Origin: Calonectria ilicicola
Lineage: Eukaryota > Ascomycota > Sordariomycetes > Hypocreales > Nectriaceae
Reading direction: 5' to 3'
Length of the DNA stretch: 64,000 nucleotides
Assembly (NCBI GenBank): GCA_020809705.1
Contig: CP085833.1
Coordinates: 1,178,001-1,242,000 of the forward strand
The translations under genes and the position numbers were made by a program. Shown one piece after another: positions 1 to 10,633 of this stretch (within the stretch, counting starts at the first letter, position 1; every line of letters starts with the position of its first letter). The notes beneath the pieces are model-generated. The model was not told the DNA's origin and did not search any database. It saw only the letters and a program-made list of their open reading frames with translations.

Positions 1-111
1 CGGGATCCAATAATTAAGTTATAAAAGGGTGGTAATTTGGTTGCTAATTGACTATGAGTGTGAGTATTTTGTTAATGTAGCCGCCTACTTTTGGCGTTAT
101 TGCTATACACA

Positions 112-2655
112 ATGCACCTCAAGTCGATAATTGCGCTTGGGCTTGTTCCCTATGCTGCCGTCCTGGGAGACTACGTAGCAAATCGCCATCTCTGGTACAA
201 ACAACCAGCCGAGAGTTTCATTCAAGCTCTAGCAATCGGGAATGGCAGACTTGGTGGCATGGTTCTTGGCTCAGCAACAGAGAGAATAATTCTAAACGAG
301 CATTCAGTCTGGAGTGGCAACTTCCAAGATAGAATCAACAGTGGCTCTCTTACTGGATTCCCGGAAGCTCGCGAGTTGTTAAAGGATGGCGAAATATCCG
401 CTGCTGGGGCCCTGGTCCTGAGAAACATGTCGGCAATACCAAACGTGAGCCGTGCCTACGGTGTTACTAATGACCTGTACCTGGAATTCGGACATACTGA
501 AGATAATTGGGAGAATTATGAACGATGGTTGGACACTCTTCAGGGTCACACTGGACTTACCTACGAGTATGATGGCATAAAGTATAGGTGTGTCTCACCC
601 GTGTTAGGCTCATTTTTGTAACAATCTCTAATATTCACACCTGTAGTCGCGAGGTTGTTGCAAGCCATTCTTATGGAGTCATTGCCTTACGTCTCAAAGC
701 CAACAAGGCAAAAAGCTTAAACGTCACTGCTGGACTGTATCGTGACAGAGGAATTCTCGATCAAAAGGCGGATTTGGACTCCCGCACTATTACCGTCGAT
801 GTTGGCGGCTCAGATGCTACATCCATCGCATTTTCATCTGGTTTGAGAATAGTAGTAAGCGACGGTATGGTGAACTTCGAATCGAGATATGGAATTTGGC
901 TAACAGAAGAATGTTACAGGAAAGCTCAAATCGAATGGAACAGCTTTTGATGTCGTCGGTGCGACAACTGTTGACCTATTCTACGATACAGAAACTGAAT
1001 TCCGATGGGATAGCAAAGATAAATACAAGGCAGAAGTGGCCCGAAAACTGGATGCGGCTGAAAAAGCTGGATTCGAAACCATCAAGTCAAAGGCTGTGAA
1101 GGACCATGAAAAACTTATTGGTCGCGTGACTCTTGAACTTGGAGATGGAGGTGATTCTTCTATTCCCACAGACAAGCGTCTTGAAGCCTATAGGAGTAGT
1201 CCTAGTTCCGATCACAGTCTCATTGCGTTGATGTTTCAGTTTGGGCGGCACTTGCTGGTTTCATCTTCCCGAGAGACTGATAATGAGGGATTTGGATTGC
1301 CAGCTAACTTGCAAGGTATTTGGAACGAGAACTATAGCCCTCCTTGGTAAGTGTTAATCTCAGATACAATGTCAACTATGCATGTCTAACTCATCTTTAG
1401 GGGAGGAAAGTACACTGCAAACATTAATCTAGAGATGAACTACTGGCTCGCTGAAACGACTAATCTGGCAGAGACCTTGAGTCCCCTTTGGGACCTCTTG
1501 AACCGTGGTAGCAAGCGGGGCAAAGAGGTCGCAAAGCGCATGTACGGATGCGATGGCTCCGTGTCTCATCACAACTTTGACCTTTGGGGAGATTCAGCAC
1601 CTCATGACAACGGCACCAAATGGACAATGTGGCCAATGAGCCAACTTTGGCTCTCTACGCACATGATGGAACATTATCACTTCACGGGAGACAAGGACTT
1701 TCTTGCAAACAAGGCCTGGGACCTGTTTCATAATGCAGCAACGTTTCTCGACTGCTATCTTTTTGAATTTGAGGGATACACGTCTACTGGGCCTTCTTCT
1801 TCCCCAGAAAATGCTTTCCGGGTTCCGAAAAACTATACCAATTATAACGCAGAAGAGGGAATCGACATTTCGCCAACTATGGACATGTCTCTCATCCGCC
1901 AATTCTACAAAAACCTCCTGGAAATAGCTTCCACTATTGGCGTTGCTACTGATGGAGACGAGGTCCTGTCCAACGTTAAGAAGTGGCGTGATAACCTCCG
2001 ACCTCATCAGATCGGTAGCTATGGGCAGATTCAAGAGTGGCGCAATGACTACGTTGAGTCCGAGGTTGCTCATAGACATATTTCGCATCTCTTTGATCTT
2101 TTCCCTGGAAGTCAAATGTCGCCCCTCATCAACAAGACGCTTGCAGATGCAGCAAGGGTGTCTCTAAAACGGCGCTTGGACAGTGGTGGAGCTGGCACTG
2201 GTTGGTCACGTACCTGGACCGCTGCCTGTTTCTCAAGACTACTTGATGGAGACCAGGCACTGAATCATACTCAAATGTTGATCCAAGAACATACCATGCT
2301 GAATCTTTTTAACAACATTGACAGCTCCAATATCTTCCAAATCGATAGCAACTTTGGAATGGTGGCAGTGGTCGCGGAGATGCTCCTCCAGAGCCATACA
2401 GAAAAGGTGCACCTGCTCCCTGCACTTCCCGGGGACCTCAAAGTTGGTTCAGTATCTGGGTTAGTAGCTCGAGGTGGATTTGAAGTATCTATTAGTTGGG
2501 ACAAAGGAAACCTTGTTAAAGCCAGCATCTTGTCTCGGTTGGGAGGGAAGCTCAGTCTGCGAGTTGGCGATGGGTTGAGCTTTAAGATTGACGGCAAAAA
2601 CGTCGAATCCATCGATACAGTTGCGGGCAAATCTTATTCTATTACTCTAGCTTAG
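112..2655 (+). CDS. Secreted GH95 alpha-L-fucosidase
   Basis: Glycoside hydrolase family 95; the family releases alpha-1,2-linked L-fucose by inversion, outside the cell. Exons 112-587, 647-864, 920-1346 and 1401-2655 encode 791 residues, a usual length for fungal GH95. The ATG at 112 is followed by a signal peptide (about residues 1-19). The N-terminal beta domain has the GNGRLGGMV signature. In the (alpha/alpha)6 barrel, NINLEMNYW (381-389) supplies the Asn pair N381 and N383 that positions water, and QEW holds the general acid E586, followed by HRHISHL near 599. The TGPSSSPEN loop is present. These assignments follow the Bifidobacterium AfcA enzyme. All three introns are 54-59 bp and the frame is intact. 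The neighbouring MFS transporter and regulator might serve the released sugar, which is inference only. Confidence 0.9.
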
Positions 2656-2764
2656 CAACCCGGTATTCATATGTACTTCCAATAATGCCCTGTCTAGAGT
2701 TGAGTATGCTGCATGTCTATTTTACCTCCGATAGTGATCCTGAGGGGATAATTATAAGCCACTT

Positions 2765-5197
2765 TCACCAGATCGAAAATTCGTTCATATTTGTGTCTTC
2801 AACTGCCCAGCCATTTGGGTCCCAGTCGCCGATATTAAAATCAGAGTCTGCCATCTAACACGAATAATCAGCACGTTATGTTTAAATGAATTTGCTGTTG
2901 AGCTTACCATAAGATCCCAGTCTTCCAAAAAGCGGCTTACTGGTGTATCTCCGTCAGTAACAGCACCTGAGGTATAGCCACCGAAGGTGCTGGCCATCGA
3001 TTCAAACTTTGCCAAGCATATTTCCCCAGCATCTTCCACAGCTTTGACCATGAATAAGGAAAGTTCCTCCCGGCTAAGCCCTTTCCGAAGACCGTCTATT
3101 TGCGCAAGGACCAAGGACGTGAATAAGTAGCCCTTCATGTTGGTCTCCCCGGCTTCAATGCATTTCCAAGTCCAGTCTTTTGCTTCACCCACGATGGCTA
3201 GTAAATCAGGACGAACACTCATGGTGCCAAAGCCGTCATCTTCTTGCAGCTGGCTAGTAACTTCTGCCGTAATGAAAAAAAAACACTGCATCGAAACGAT
3301 GCGAAAAAAAAGACAGCTGCAGCATGTCAATCGCGAGAGGAGTGTTTCCTCTGGCTTCTCCGTCCCAGGTGTGGGGTATGCGACAAGAGAGGAAGGATAA
3401 ACTGCTGCCCAGAGTTTAAGGGATGTGTCAAGGAGGGTTTTCCTGGAAAAGGCATAAGAGGCCTCATGCAAAGATGGCCCAAAGAAGGGGGCGTGAAGAG
3501 AAATTATACATCGGCGGATAATAAAGTCCACTACTTGAAGCGTAAATGGAGGTTGCGAATTATCATCCCCGTGCGTGGACCCAAACTCTTTCAATGTTTT
3601 ACCAATGTCTTTGTACAATGATCTGAGTTTTGAGTCTAATCGCAAGGTTTCGTTGTATGATATCGACGAGTCGAGATTGTTTAAGAACTTGGCGATTTCA
3701 AGCCGAATAGGAAACATCTTTCGTAAAATGAGGGCGATTGACATTTGTGTGAATTCATTCTCTGGCTTCAAAACGGGGTCCTCTAACGAAAGCTGTTCGT
3801 CGTCAAAATTCCCTGGTGGCTCTGTGTTGAAGTCATCCAGAGAAATGAATGGCGCGCCCCCGGCACCCATGCTGGCCATGATGTTGATTTCGATAATTGT
3901 GTTCCAAATCCGTCGGCGCATCTCGGTGGCAAGTGTAGATCGAGAAGGAAGACGTGAAGGATCTACGTGTAGACCCATAAATACGGCTTTCCGAACAAGT
4001 TCACCACACGCAGCCCATACAAGATCCTCCCCTACACCTACCGCTTGCCGGGCAAGAAGCAGAAGAACCTGAGTTTGCATGGTTTGGAGTACTAATCTCG
4101 ACTTGTATACTGGAGCAGCAAGCCAAATTTGCGCCTCATATACCCATTTGAGGGCTGATTGGCGGAGCGAGAAGGCTTTGTCGTAAGCGACAGCTCCGAT
4201 GGCAAGCACCAACTTGACCTGTATCACAAATCCCATATCTCGAGGTGTGTTCAAAGCCCATAGCTTTTCGAAATCTCTTCTAAACGACGGAACATGAAGG
4301 ACTCGATAGATGCTTTCCGACGTCCTGAGATAACAGTCAACTAGCGCGTCTGCAATGTCTTTTGAGGGCAGATCCGTTGTTGGTGACAGAGGCCACGCCG
4401 GCGAACGGCTGGCTTTGATGGCTTTGGCTAACGACTTGCATTTTCTGATGCCAGATGTTGCCTTGGATGATGGGTCATGCACAAATGGCTCGAGAAGTTC
4501 AAAGGTATCTTGAAACTGACATGATGTTAAATGCTGCGTGCATCAGATCAATGCTGGTGATGCGACTTACCAGAGTGACGCCATTAAACCAGTGACTTTG
4601 ACCAAACAGTCGGGTCTTATGCATGACATTGCGGCTGGTCAAACGCCCAGCGGTCTGATTTTGTTGGTTATCTCGCTGGATGTGAAATGTTCCTGCGAAA
4701 CCTGACTCGGCTGTCTCCATATTATAGGTTGCAGGCACAATCTGGGGGGTTTGAGAATTTTCGACAGTGCGGTTTAATTGTCTTTCTAGCTCCAGGATCC
4801 TTCTTCGCATGGATTCAAAATCTCCAATGGAGGATGTGTTTGTCGGCGAAGATGCTGTTGTTGAGCCGGCACCTACTGATACGGAGGCATGGCTCCCTGT
4901 GAATGAAGCCCCCTCGAGGGCAATACTTGTGTGGCTGCCTGGTGACGGTTGTGCGTGAATGGCTTCAGATGCCTTTTCCCTTTGACGCAAAGGCTGCGGA
5001 GGAGAGTTTTCGTAAACACATGGCTCACTCTTGGATCGCACGCAATTGCTGCACGGCGTCTCCCGATTGCAGCGGATTTTACGTCGGCGACAGAGAGCGC
5101 ATGAGCTACGTCCCCGTCATGTCAGTGTCTTTCACTTCGCAGAGTGCAGTGGGACGTACATGGCCGGTCTTCGGCGTCGGCGCTCGGTTTCTACCAT
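2765..5197 (-). CDS. Zn2Cys6 transcription factor with fungal MHR domain
   Basis: Fungal Gal4-type regulator. Minus-strand exons are 5197-5160, 5105-4571, 4515-2908 and 2854-2765, giving 756 residues. The 54 bp first intron splits the zinc cluster; after splicing, cysteines fall at about 15, 18, 25, 31, 34 and 42, with the usual RRRK basic patch. A short heptad-like linker (RRRILELERQL) follows. The central region (around LHVPSFRRDFEKLW) is the fungal-specific TF domain. The C-terminus ends in a Trp/Asp-rich tail (DWDPNGW). I chose the ATG at 5197 because it sits just before the basic stretch, as in relatives. An in-frame ATG at 5446 would add 83 residues. It is divergent from the MFS transporter at 5648 and likely controls it, which is inference from position. 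Confidence 0.85.
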
Positions 5198-5526
5198 TGT
5201 ATTCTTTTGCAGTTTTCGGATCGCTGCCAAGATCTTGATGATGCGCCTCGTAGGGCTTAGTCGGGGAATGCAAACATTTAATGATATCCCCGACGGATTC
5301 TGATCCTGGACGCTGCGTAATATGCTGCGGATTGACGACGCTGACAGAGTCTCCTCAGTCGGCATTTGCGCTTTTGGTCCGTGTCGCCGGCCATACACCG
5401 ACTGTTGTTGGCTGCTAATTGGCCAATCTGTCGGATCCGACTCCATTGGTGTTGTTATCCCCGACAGGGGTTATCAGCGATAGCGCGACATGAGCAGAAG
5501 AAGGATTAAACGGGTGATTTGAAGGA

Positions 5527-5533
5527 TATAAAA
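5527..5533 (+). promoter_or_regulatory. Possible TATA box of the MFS transporter
   Basis: TATAAAA lies 121 bp upstream of the ATG at 5648, in the gap shared with the divergent regulator. Position and sequence fit a core promoter element. No transcription start is known. Confidence 0.4.
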
Positions 5534-5647
5534 TGATTTATTGACTACAGGTTTTTCGTTTTTCTATCATACGAATATCTAAGATCAAGCAATTACAAAC
5601 ATCTTCTCCCATTTCAACACACCCTCTTTCATATACATCTCGGTAAA

Positions 5648-6999
5648 ATGGCTAGCACCTCCGACTTGGAAAGATCACCACGGAGTGACGGGCCATCGCT
5701 CAACACCCCTCAAGAACACGGAGAGAAGGACGATGCTCCTTTTGATGCGGCGCCCGATGGTGGGCTTCGTGCATGGCTCGTGGCCACCGGTGCTGCGTTC
5801 ATCTTCTTCTGCGGATTGGGCTTTGCCAACTCTTTTGGTATTTTCCAAACTTATTATTACACGCATCAGTTGAAGGGAGACTCTCAAGATAAAATTGCGT
5901 GGATTGGTTCTCTCGCAGCATTTCTTCAGTTTGCAGCGGGGGCTATTGCAGGACCCCTGTTTGATCGCTATGGTGCCTGGGTAAGTGCTTTGATGATTAG
6001 CTGCTTGTTACCACACCGCATGACTAACGAAGAGACAAGGTACTTCGGCCGGCTATGATCGCCTATGTCTTTGCAATGATGATGCTGAGTCTGTGTTCCA
6101 AGTACTGGCAGTTCATGTTGGTGCATGGTGTCCTCATCGGAATTATCATGGGACTGCTCATGTTCCCATGTATGGGTGCAGTAGGGCAATTTTTCGAGAA
6201 GAAACGAGCCGCAGCATTGGGCCTGGCCGCTTCAGGATCATCTATCGGCGGTATTGTCATTCCTATTGCCCTATCGAAGATGCTTAATGAATCTTCTCTT
6301 GGCTTCGGATGGTCGGTTCGAATCGTCGGATTCGTCATGTTACCTCTTCTGGCTTTTTCTTGTGTCGCAGTCAAAGCCCGTTTGCCGCCAAGAACAACCA
6401 ATTTCTTTATTGGATCGGCATGGAAACAAACTGATTTTGTCCTCTTGGTCATTTCGCTCTTCTTCATGTTCCTCGGAATGTTCACTCCCCTCTTCTTCAT
6501 GCCTACCTATGGTGTCTACAGGGGTATGGATGCTACCCTAGCGTCATATTTGCTTGCTATCATCAATGCAGCATCGACATTTGGTCGCATCATCCCCGGA
6601 ATCCTGGCTGACAAGTTTGGGCCACTGAATATGCTCTGCGCCGCTGGACTGGCCAATGGCATCGTCATATTTTGCCTCAACTCTGTCACGACCAACGCGG
6701 AGATTATTGTGTATTCAGCCCTCTTTGGGTTTACTTCTGGCACTATCATTTCTGGGGGCGCCGCTGCATTGGGAAGATGCCCCAAGAATGCACAAGACCT
6801 TGGCACCTACACTGGGATGGGAATGGCAGTGAGCGGTATTGCGTCGTTGATTGGGCCACCTGTGAATGGCGCACTTATTGACAAGTTTGGAGGCTTCGCC
6901 CAGGTGTCAATTTTTAGTGGTGTCATGTGCCTGGCTGGTGGCCTGTTCGCAATCTTGACCAAGTTCAAAACTCCCCAAGGCATTATGGCTAGGTGCTAG
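5648..6999 (+). CDS. MFS transporter, monocarboxylate-permease type
   Basis: Plasma-membrane major facilitator of the fungal MCT/SLC16-like group. Exons 5648-5980 and 6040-6999 (59 bp intron, phase 0) give 430 residues, typical for the group. A polar N-terminal tail of about 35 residues is followed by the hallmark APDGGLRAW entering TM1, then GFANSFGIFQTYY. Loop 2-3 carries GPLFDRYG. About 12 hydrophobic segments are visible, with a central break near residue 215 and a second GRI-PG-LADKFG loop. Substrates in the family include mono- and dicarboxylates and secondary metabolites; this one is unknown. It is divergent from a Zn2Cys6 regulator, a common pairing of a transporter with its own regulator. 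Confidence 0.85.
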
Positions 7000-7618
7000 G
7001 TTATTTCTTGATCTTTTTCACATGTGTTTAATTTTAGATGTGGTTGTACTTGAGAAGAATTAGAGCTAGAATTTCCCTACTCAAACAATTAGTTGATTTT
7101 CATAATATGAACGGTTTACACAGAGGTTCCCATATTTGCACAATTGTGAATTTCGTTTCAATGAGTTGATCCTCATTAGTCCGTATTATGGACAGATCTG
7201 ATTCGCTGAAGCAGATTTAGGGGATTGCCCTCAAGCTGGGGGGACCCTAGCATGGCGCGAAACATCCTAGCTAGGTCTGAGTGGCAATTTTTACCGAAGC
7301 TAAGTCGTGTCCCATACGTCAATGTGGGTTTTGAAGAAAAGCCAACCGAGCGTTGCCGATTCTACGCACGTGAGGCGATTGTTTTGAAGAATCTTGATCC
7401 GGATTGATCCTACCCTCAGCACTAACCCCCGCATTCCCCAGACTACCCCAGATGTGACCTATCGAGAACGGCAGCTTCCTCCTGGCCTTGCAGCTGGTTC
7501 CCAAAGGGACTTTCCTGGTACTCACTTCTCTGTCCGAGCACAGACAGGCTCTTTCTGATGCAGATCTGGCGGAGACGCCCACTTTTCCCCTCAACATTTC
7601 GCGGGTGGTGGGTCGAAA
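7000..7618. other. Intergenic, no gene seen
   Basis: The gap holds the 3' flank of the MFS gene and the 5' flank of the DUF7703 gene. Short open frames here lack family features, and I see no repeat or RNA gene. Confidence 0.5.
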
Positions 7619-8660
7619 ATGTCCAGCTCGTTGTTTGACCCGGCTGCGTACAAAACCTCAAATGGCTATGCCCCTGCCGGTGTGATGATCATTGTGCGGA
7701 ACATCCTTCTCTTGATCTGATTGACTGGTGCTAACTGCTTTACACTAGGCTTGCTCGACATTAGCCATCTACAATGCTGTCGAGCTGCTTATCCTCATCA
7801 GCTCCACATTCAAGAAACGTCAGGGGCTCTACTTTTGGAGCATCTCCTTGGCATCATTTGGGGCTATTCCATATTCAGTCGGTGTTTTGACGGAGCACTT
7901 TCACCCCAATCATGCTTGGGCTGGCATGACGGTGGATGCGGTGGGATGGATTCTTCTAGTGACGGGTCAATCCATGGTGCTCTATTCACGACTGCATCTT
8001 GTTCTTCACCATGCTTTGTTGCTCCGCTTGGTATTCTGGATGATAGTCATCAACGGTGTCACTTGGCACACCACGAATACAATCCTTGTTTTTGGGTCCA
8101 AGTATAGCCCAGAACCCAGCCGGGCCAATTTCGTGGCGGTATTCAATGTCCTAGAAAAGGTCCAAATGACTTGTTTTTGTCTTCAAGAGTTTATCATCTC
8201 CGGCCTTTACCTCTGGGGCATAACCGACATCCTAAAGACGGCTTTTGGCAACGCCCGAAATTACATGTGGCGTCTATTTCTCGTCAACGTTGTCGTTGTT
8301 GTAATGGACATTGGACTGCTGGTCATTGAATACAAGGGTCTATGGAAATGGCAGCAGGGCATCAAAGTCGCCGTTTACACGATAAAACTCAAGCTCGAAT
8401 TCGCCGTGCTCGGCGAACTTGTCAACTTTGTTCGACATCGAGCAGGAACTAACTCAGGCGACGACCCCAACACCGCCGAGTTCGTTCGGATTCCTCCTGA
8501 CCGGGCACACGCCCACTCCAAAAATGATCATTTAACAACCATACCTGAGTTGACTGAAGGGGTAGGCGGAAAGAAGGGTAAGGATAAACCTACATCTTCC
8601 ACAGATATTCCTTTTGTGTCAGCGCGACAGCGAAACAATATCAGTCTCACTGAGACATGA
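7619..8660 (+). CDS. DUF7703-type integral membrane protein
   Basis: Fungal membrane protein of unknown function. The ATG at 7619 gives exon 7619-7693 and exon 7749-8660, 328 residues. I placed the 5' splice site at 7694 (GTGCGG) because it keeps VMII in frame with the first membrane segment (CSTLAIYNAVELLILI); an alternative donor at 7682 would drop four residues. Hydrophobic segments recur at regular spacing (WILLVTGQSMVLYS, LLLRLVFWMIVING, FIISGLYLWGI, LFLVNVVVVVMDIGLLVI), suggesting about seven passes. The last about 75 residues are polar and cytosolic-looking. The layout resembles fungal seven-TM receptor-like proteins, but no ligand or partner can be named. Confidence 0.7.
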
Positions 8661-9739
8661 TAGTTTTGGATGGCAGGAGTAAAGGCATCTTTTAGCGAGG
8701 CGACTTTGAATCACTGGCGTTCGTAAAACTGTACTGGGTATTTGGTGTAATAAAATTTATCACTAGCTATAGAGGCCACAGGGTTACATTTGGAAGCTCT
8801 TGTCTTGTCAATTGAAGGGTCTATCTAGGTCTCTTATAGCTGCTGTTGTGACTAGCTGTTCCGGTCGGCCGAGGGGAGTTTCTTTTTAGGTTGAGGCTAT
8901 CCAAAGCTAGCTACGGTGACCACCGCATACGGATGTTGCTTGCAGCCGCGTTGGGATAGGTCTGTAGTAGCTAGATCCTTCATCTAGGCATTTATCCTGA
9001 TTTGTATGACTATTTGGGGCCGGTTGCGGCAAGAGCTATCTAGCTGTTACTATAAGTACTGGACTGTGCCGTCGAGGGCATCGAGGCTTTGTAGTCAAGG
9101 TCCGGCCGGGCCCTAAGAGGCCCGGCTGCTAGGCTAGGCTGTTGAGACCATCTTGTGAGTGTGACAAAATTAGCTTGCATTTTGAAAATCTTGGGTTATA
9201 AATCCACAATGTCTCTCAAGGATTTATTTCATGATGCGACCACTCTCATGGGAATACACGAGATGCATCCATGTTCAGCTGGCATTGTAAAACCATAGGT
9301 GCTTAAAAAGCTTTTAAAATATTTTGCATGTCATATTTGCGAGGTAGACTCAGTGCTGGCCGCTCCGTAAATCGGCGTATGGAAAATTAATTGACATGAG
9401 TCAGTCTAACTAATTGAGTCACCCAAACGAAAACATGGCTCCCGCTATTGGCCAATTCCCCTACATGCACTCCATCAAAGCGCCATTCCCGAGCTAAATC
9501 CCCTAGACCTCAGCCATATTTTCTTAGTCCATCGCTAATTACCGCGATTTGGTCTCCAGCCTCCAGCCAAAGTATGAATCACTAGGGGTTAGAATTGTGA
9601 TGCGGAATTACCGGACATAATGGGGACTGAGCGTCTCTCAATTGCGAATCACCATTCCATTTCTTCTTTTTAAAAGTTTTCATTTCCCGCAATTCCGAAA
9701 ATTGTATTGCAGACATTGTCATTACGTTTCTCTGTCAAG
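8661..9739. other. 1.1 kb gene-free gap with GC hairpin
   Basis: No coding frame with family features is visible. The gap is rich in CTAG/GCTAG words. It contains a perfect 8 bp inverted repeat at 9105-9126 (GCCGGGCC, 6-base loop, GGCCCGGC). It could be an old, unrecognisable repeat remnant, but no terminal repeats or transposase pieces support that. Confidence 0.4.
9105..9126. repeat. Short GC-rich inverted repeat
   Basis: Eight-base arms at 9105-9112 and 9119-9126 pair perfectly around a six-base loop in otherwise AT-moderate DNA. Function is unknown. Confidence 0.5.
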
Positions 9740-10285
9740 ATGGCCGCCTTCATCAAAGCTGTAAATGCCAAAATTCGGTCTAACCCAGTAACCGACTATG
9801 TCTTTTCAACCCGTACGTCATATTTTATCAACACATTTCAAAATACCGTCACGCAGCATCGTGTCCCGTCAATGTTCCGCCGCTAATAAAAACACGTCAG
9901 ATTTCTGGGGGCCTGTCTCTAACTTTGGTGTCCCGATTGCTGCGGTGTTGGATACGCAAAAAAGCCCAGAGTTGTACGTGTACTGTATGCGAAGGCCGGG
10001 GAGCTCTAATCTAACTTGTCACTTTGCAGCATCTCAGGACAAATGACAGCAGTCATGTGTATTTATTCAATGACTTTTATGCGCTATGCTCTCGCGATTA
10101 CACCAAAGAACTATCTGATATTCCTCTGCCATTCTGTCAACACAAGTGCTCAATTGACGCAGGGATACCGATGGATGAGTCATCATTATCCTGGTGGAAT
10201 TGGCAGCTCAGGGATGTCAAAAATTGGCAAACAGGACAATAATGATTCAATTCGTGCGAAAATTGGGAACGCCGCTACGGCATGA
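9740..10285 (+). CDS. Mitochondrial pyruvate carrier subunit, MPC1-like
   Basis: Inner mitochondrial membrane subunit that, as a heterodimer with MPC2/3, imports pyruvate. Exons 9740-9812, 9901-9973 and 10030-10285 give 133 residues; MPC1 proteins are about 110-140. Visible signatures are NPVTDYVFSTHFWGPVSNFG, then P-AAV-D, ISGQMT--M-IYS-TFMRYA and NYL-F-CH--N--AQL-QGYRW, matching the two to three short membrane helices of MPC1. The introns (88 and 56 bp) fall at phases that restore these motifs exactly. The C-terminal about 30 residues are polar and unlike the core. Its place beside P450s and DUF7703 raises the possibility of a second, specialised paralogue rather than the housekeeping copy, but this cannot be decided here. 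Confidence 0.88.
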
Positions 10286-10633
10286 TGGTTCGGGTCTCAT
10301 TCTATATTACTTCAGAAAATAAGCTCCTACAGCGAATCATTCACTAAATAAAAGCCTTACCTGATTTCATCAAAATTAGATGGCATCTAACCAAGACCTC
10401 GGCTTTTATCTTGTTCGTTTTCTAGGATCCCATGAACCGCGGTGATGACTGCGTCGCATTGGTGCACAACGCTGTCCTAGAGGGAGAAATTGCGATTCAT
10501 ACATGCGGTAGTTGTGGCACGGTGGCTTTAGATATCGGCTAAAATTATTTCTCATTCAAGCAGTTTTCATAAACTATTCCCACACGATCAAACTTGTCTG
10601 GCATCTCCCTTGAGAATAACATCCGATTACACA
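10286..10633. other. Convergent 3' flanks, nothing else seen
   Basis: This is the gap between the convergent MPC1-like gene and the first P450. No gene, repeat or RNA is recognised. Confidence 0.5.

Noticed and set aside
5198..5446. 83-residue N-terminal extension of the first Zn2Cys6 regulator
   Set aside because: The in-frame ATG at 5446 is possible, but the ATG at 5197 directly before the basic run fits the family better. Left as an alternative.
7225..7685. Open frames before the DUF7703 gene
   Set aside because: Short, overlapping and on both strands, without motifs; they overlap the promoter and first exon.
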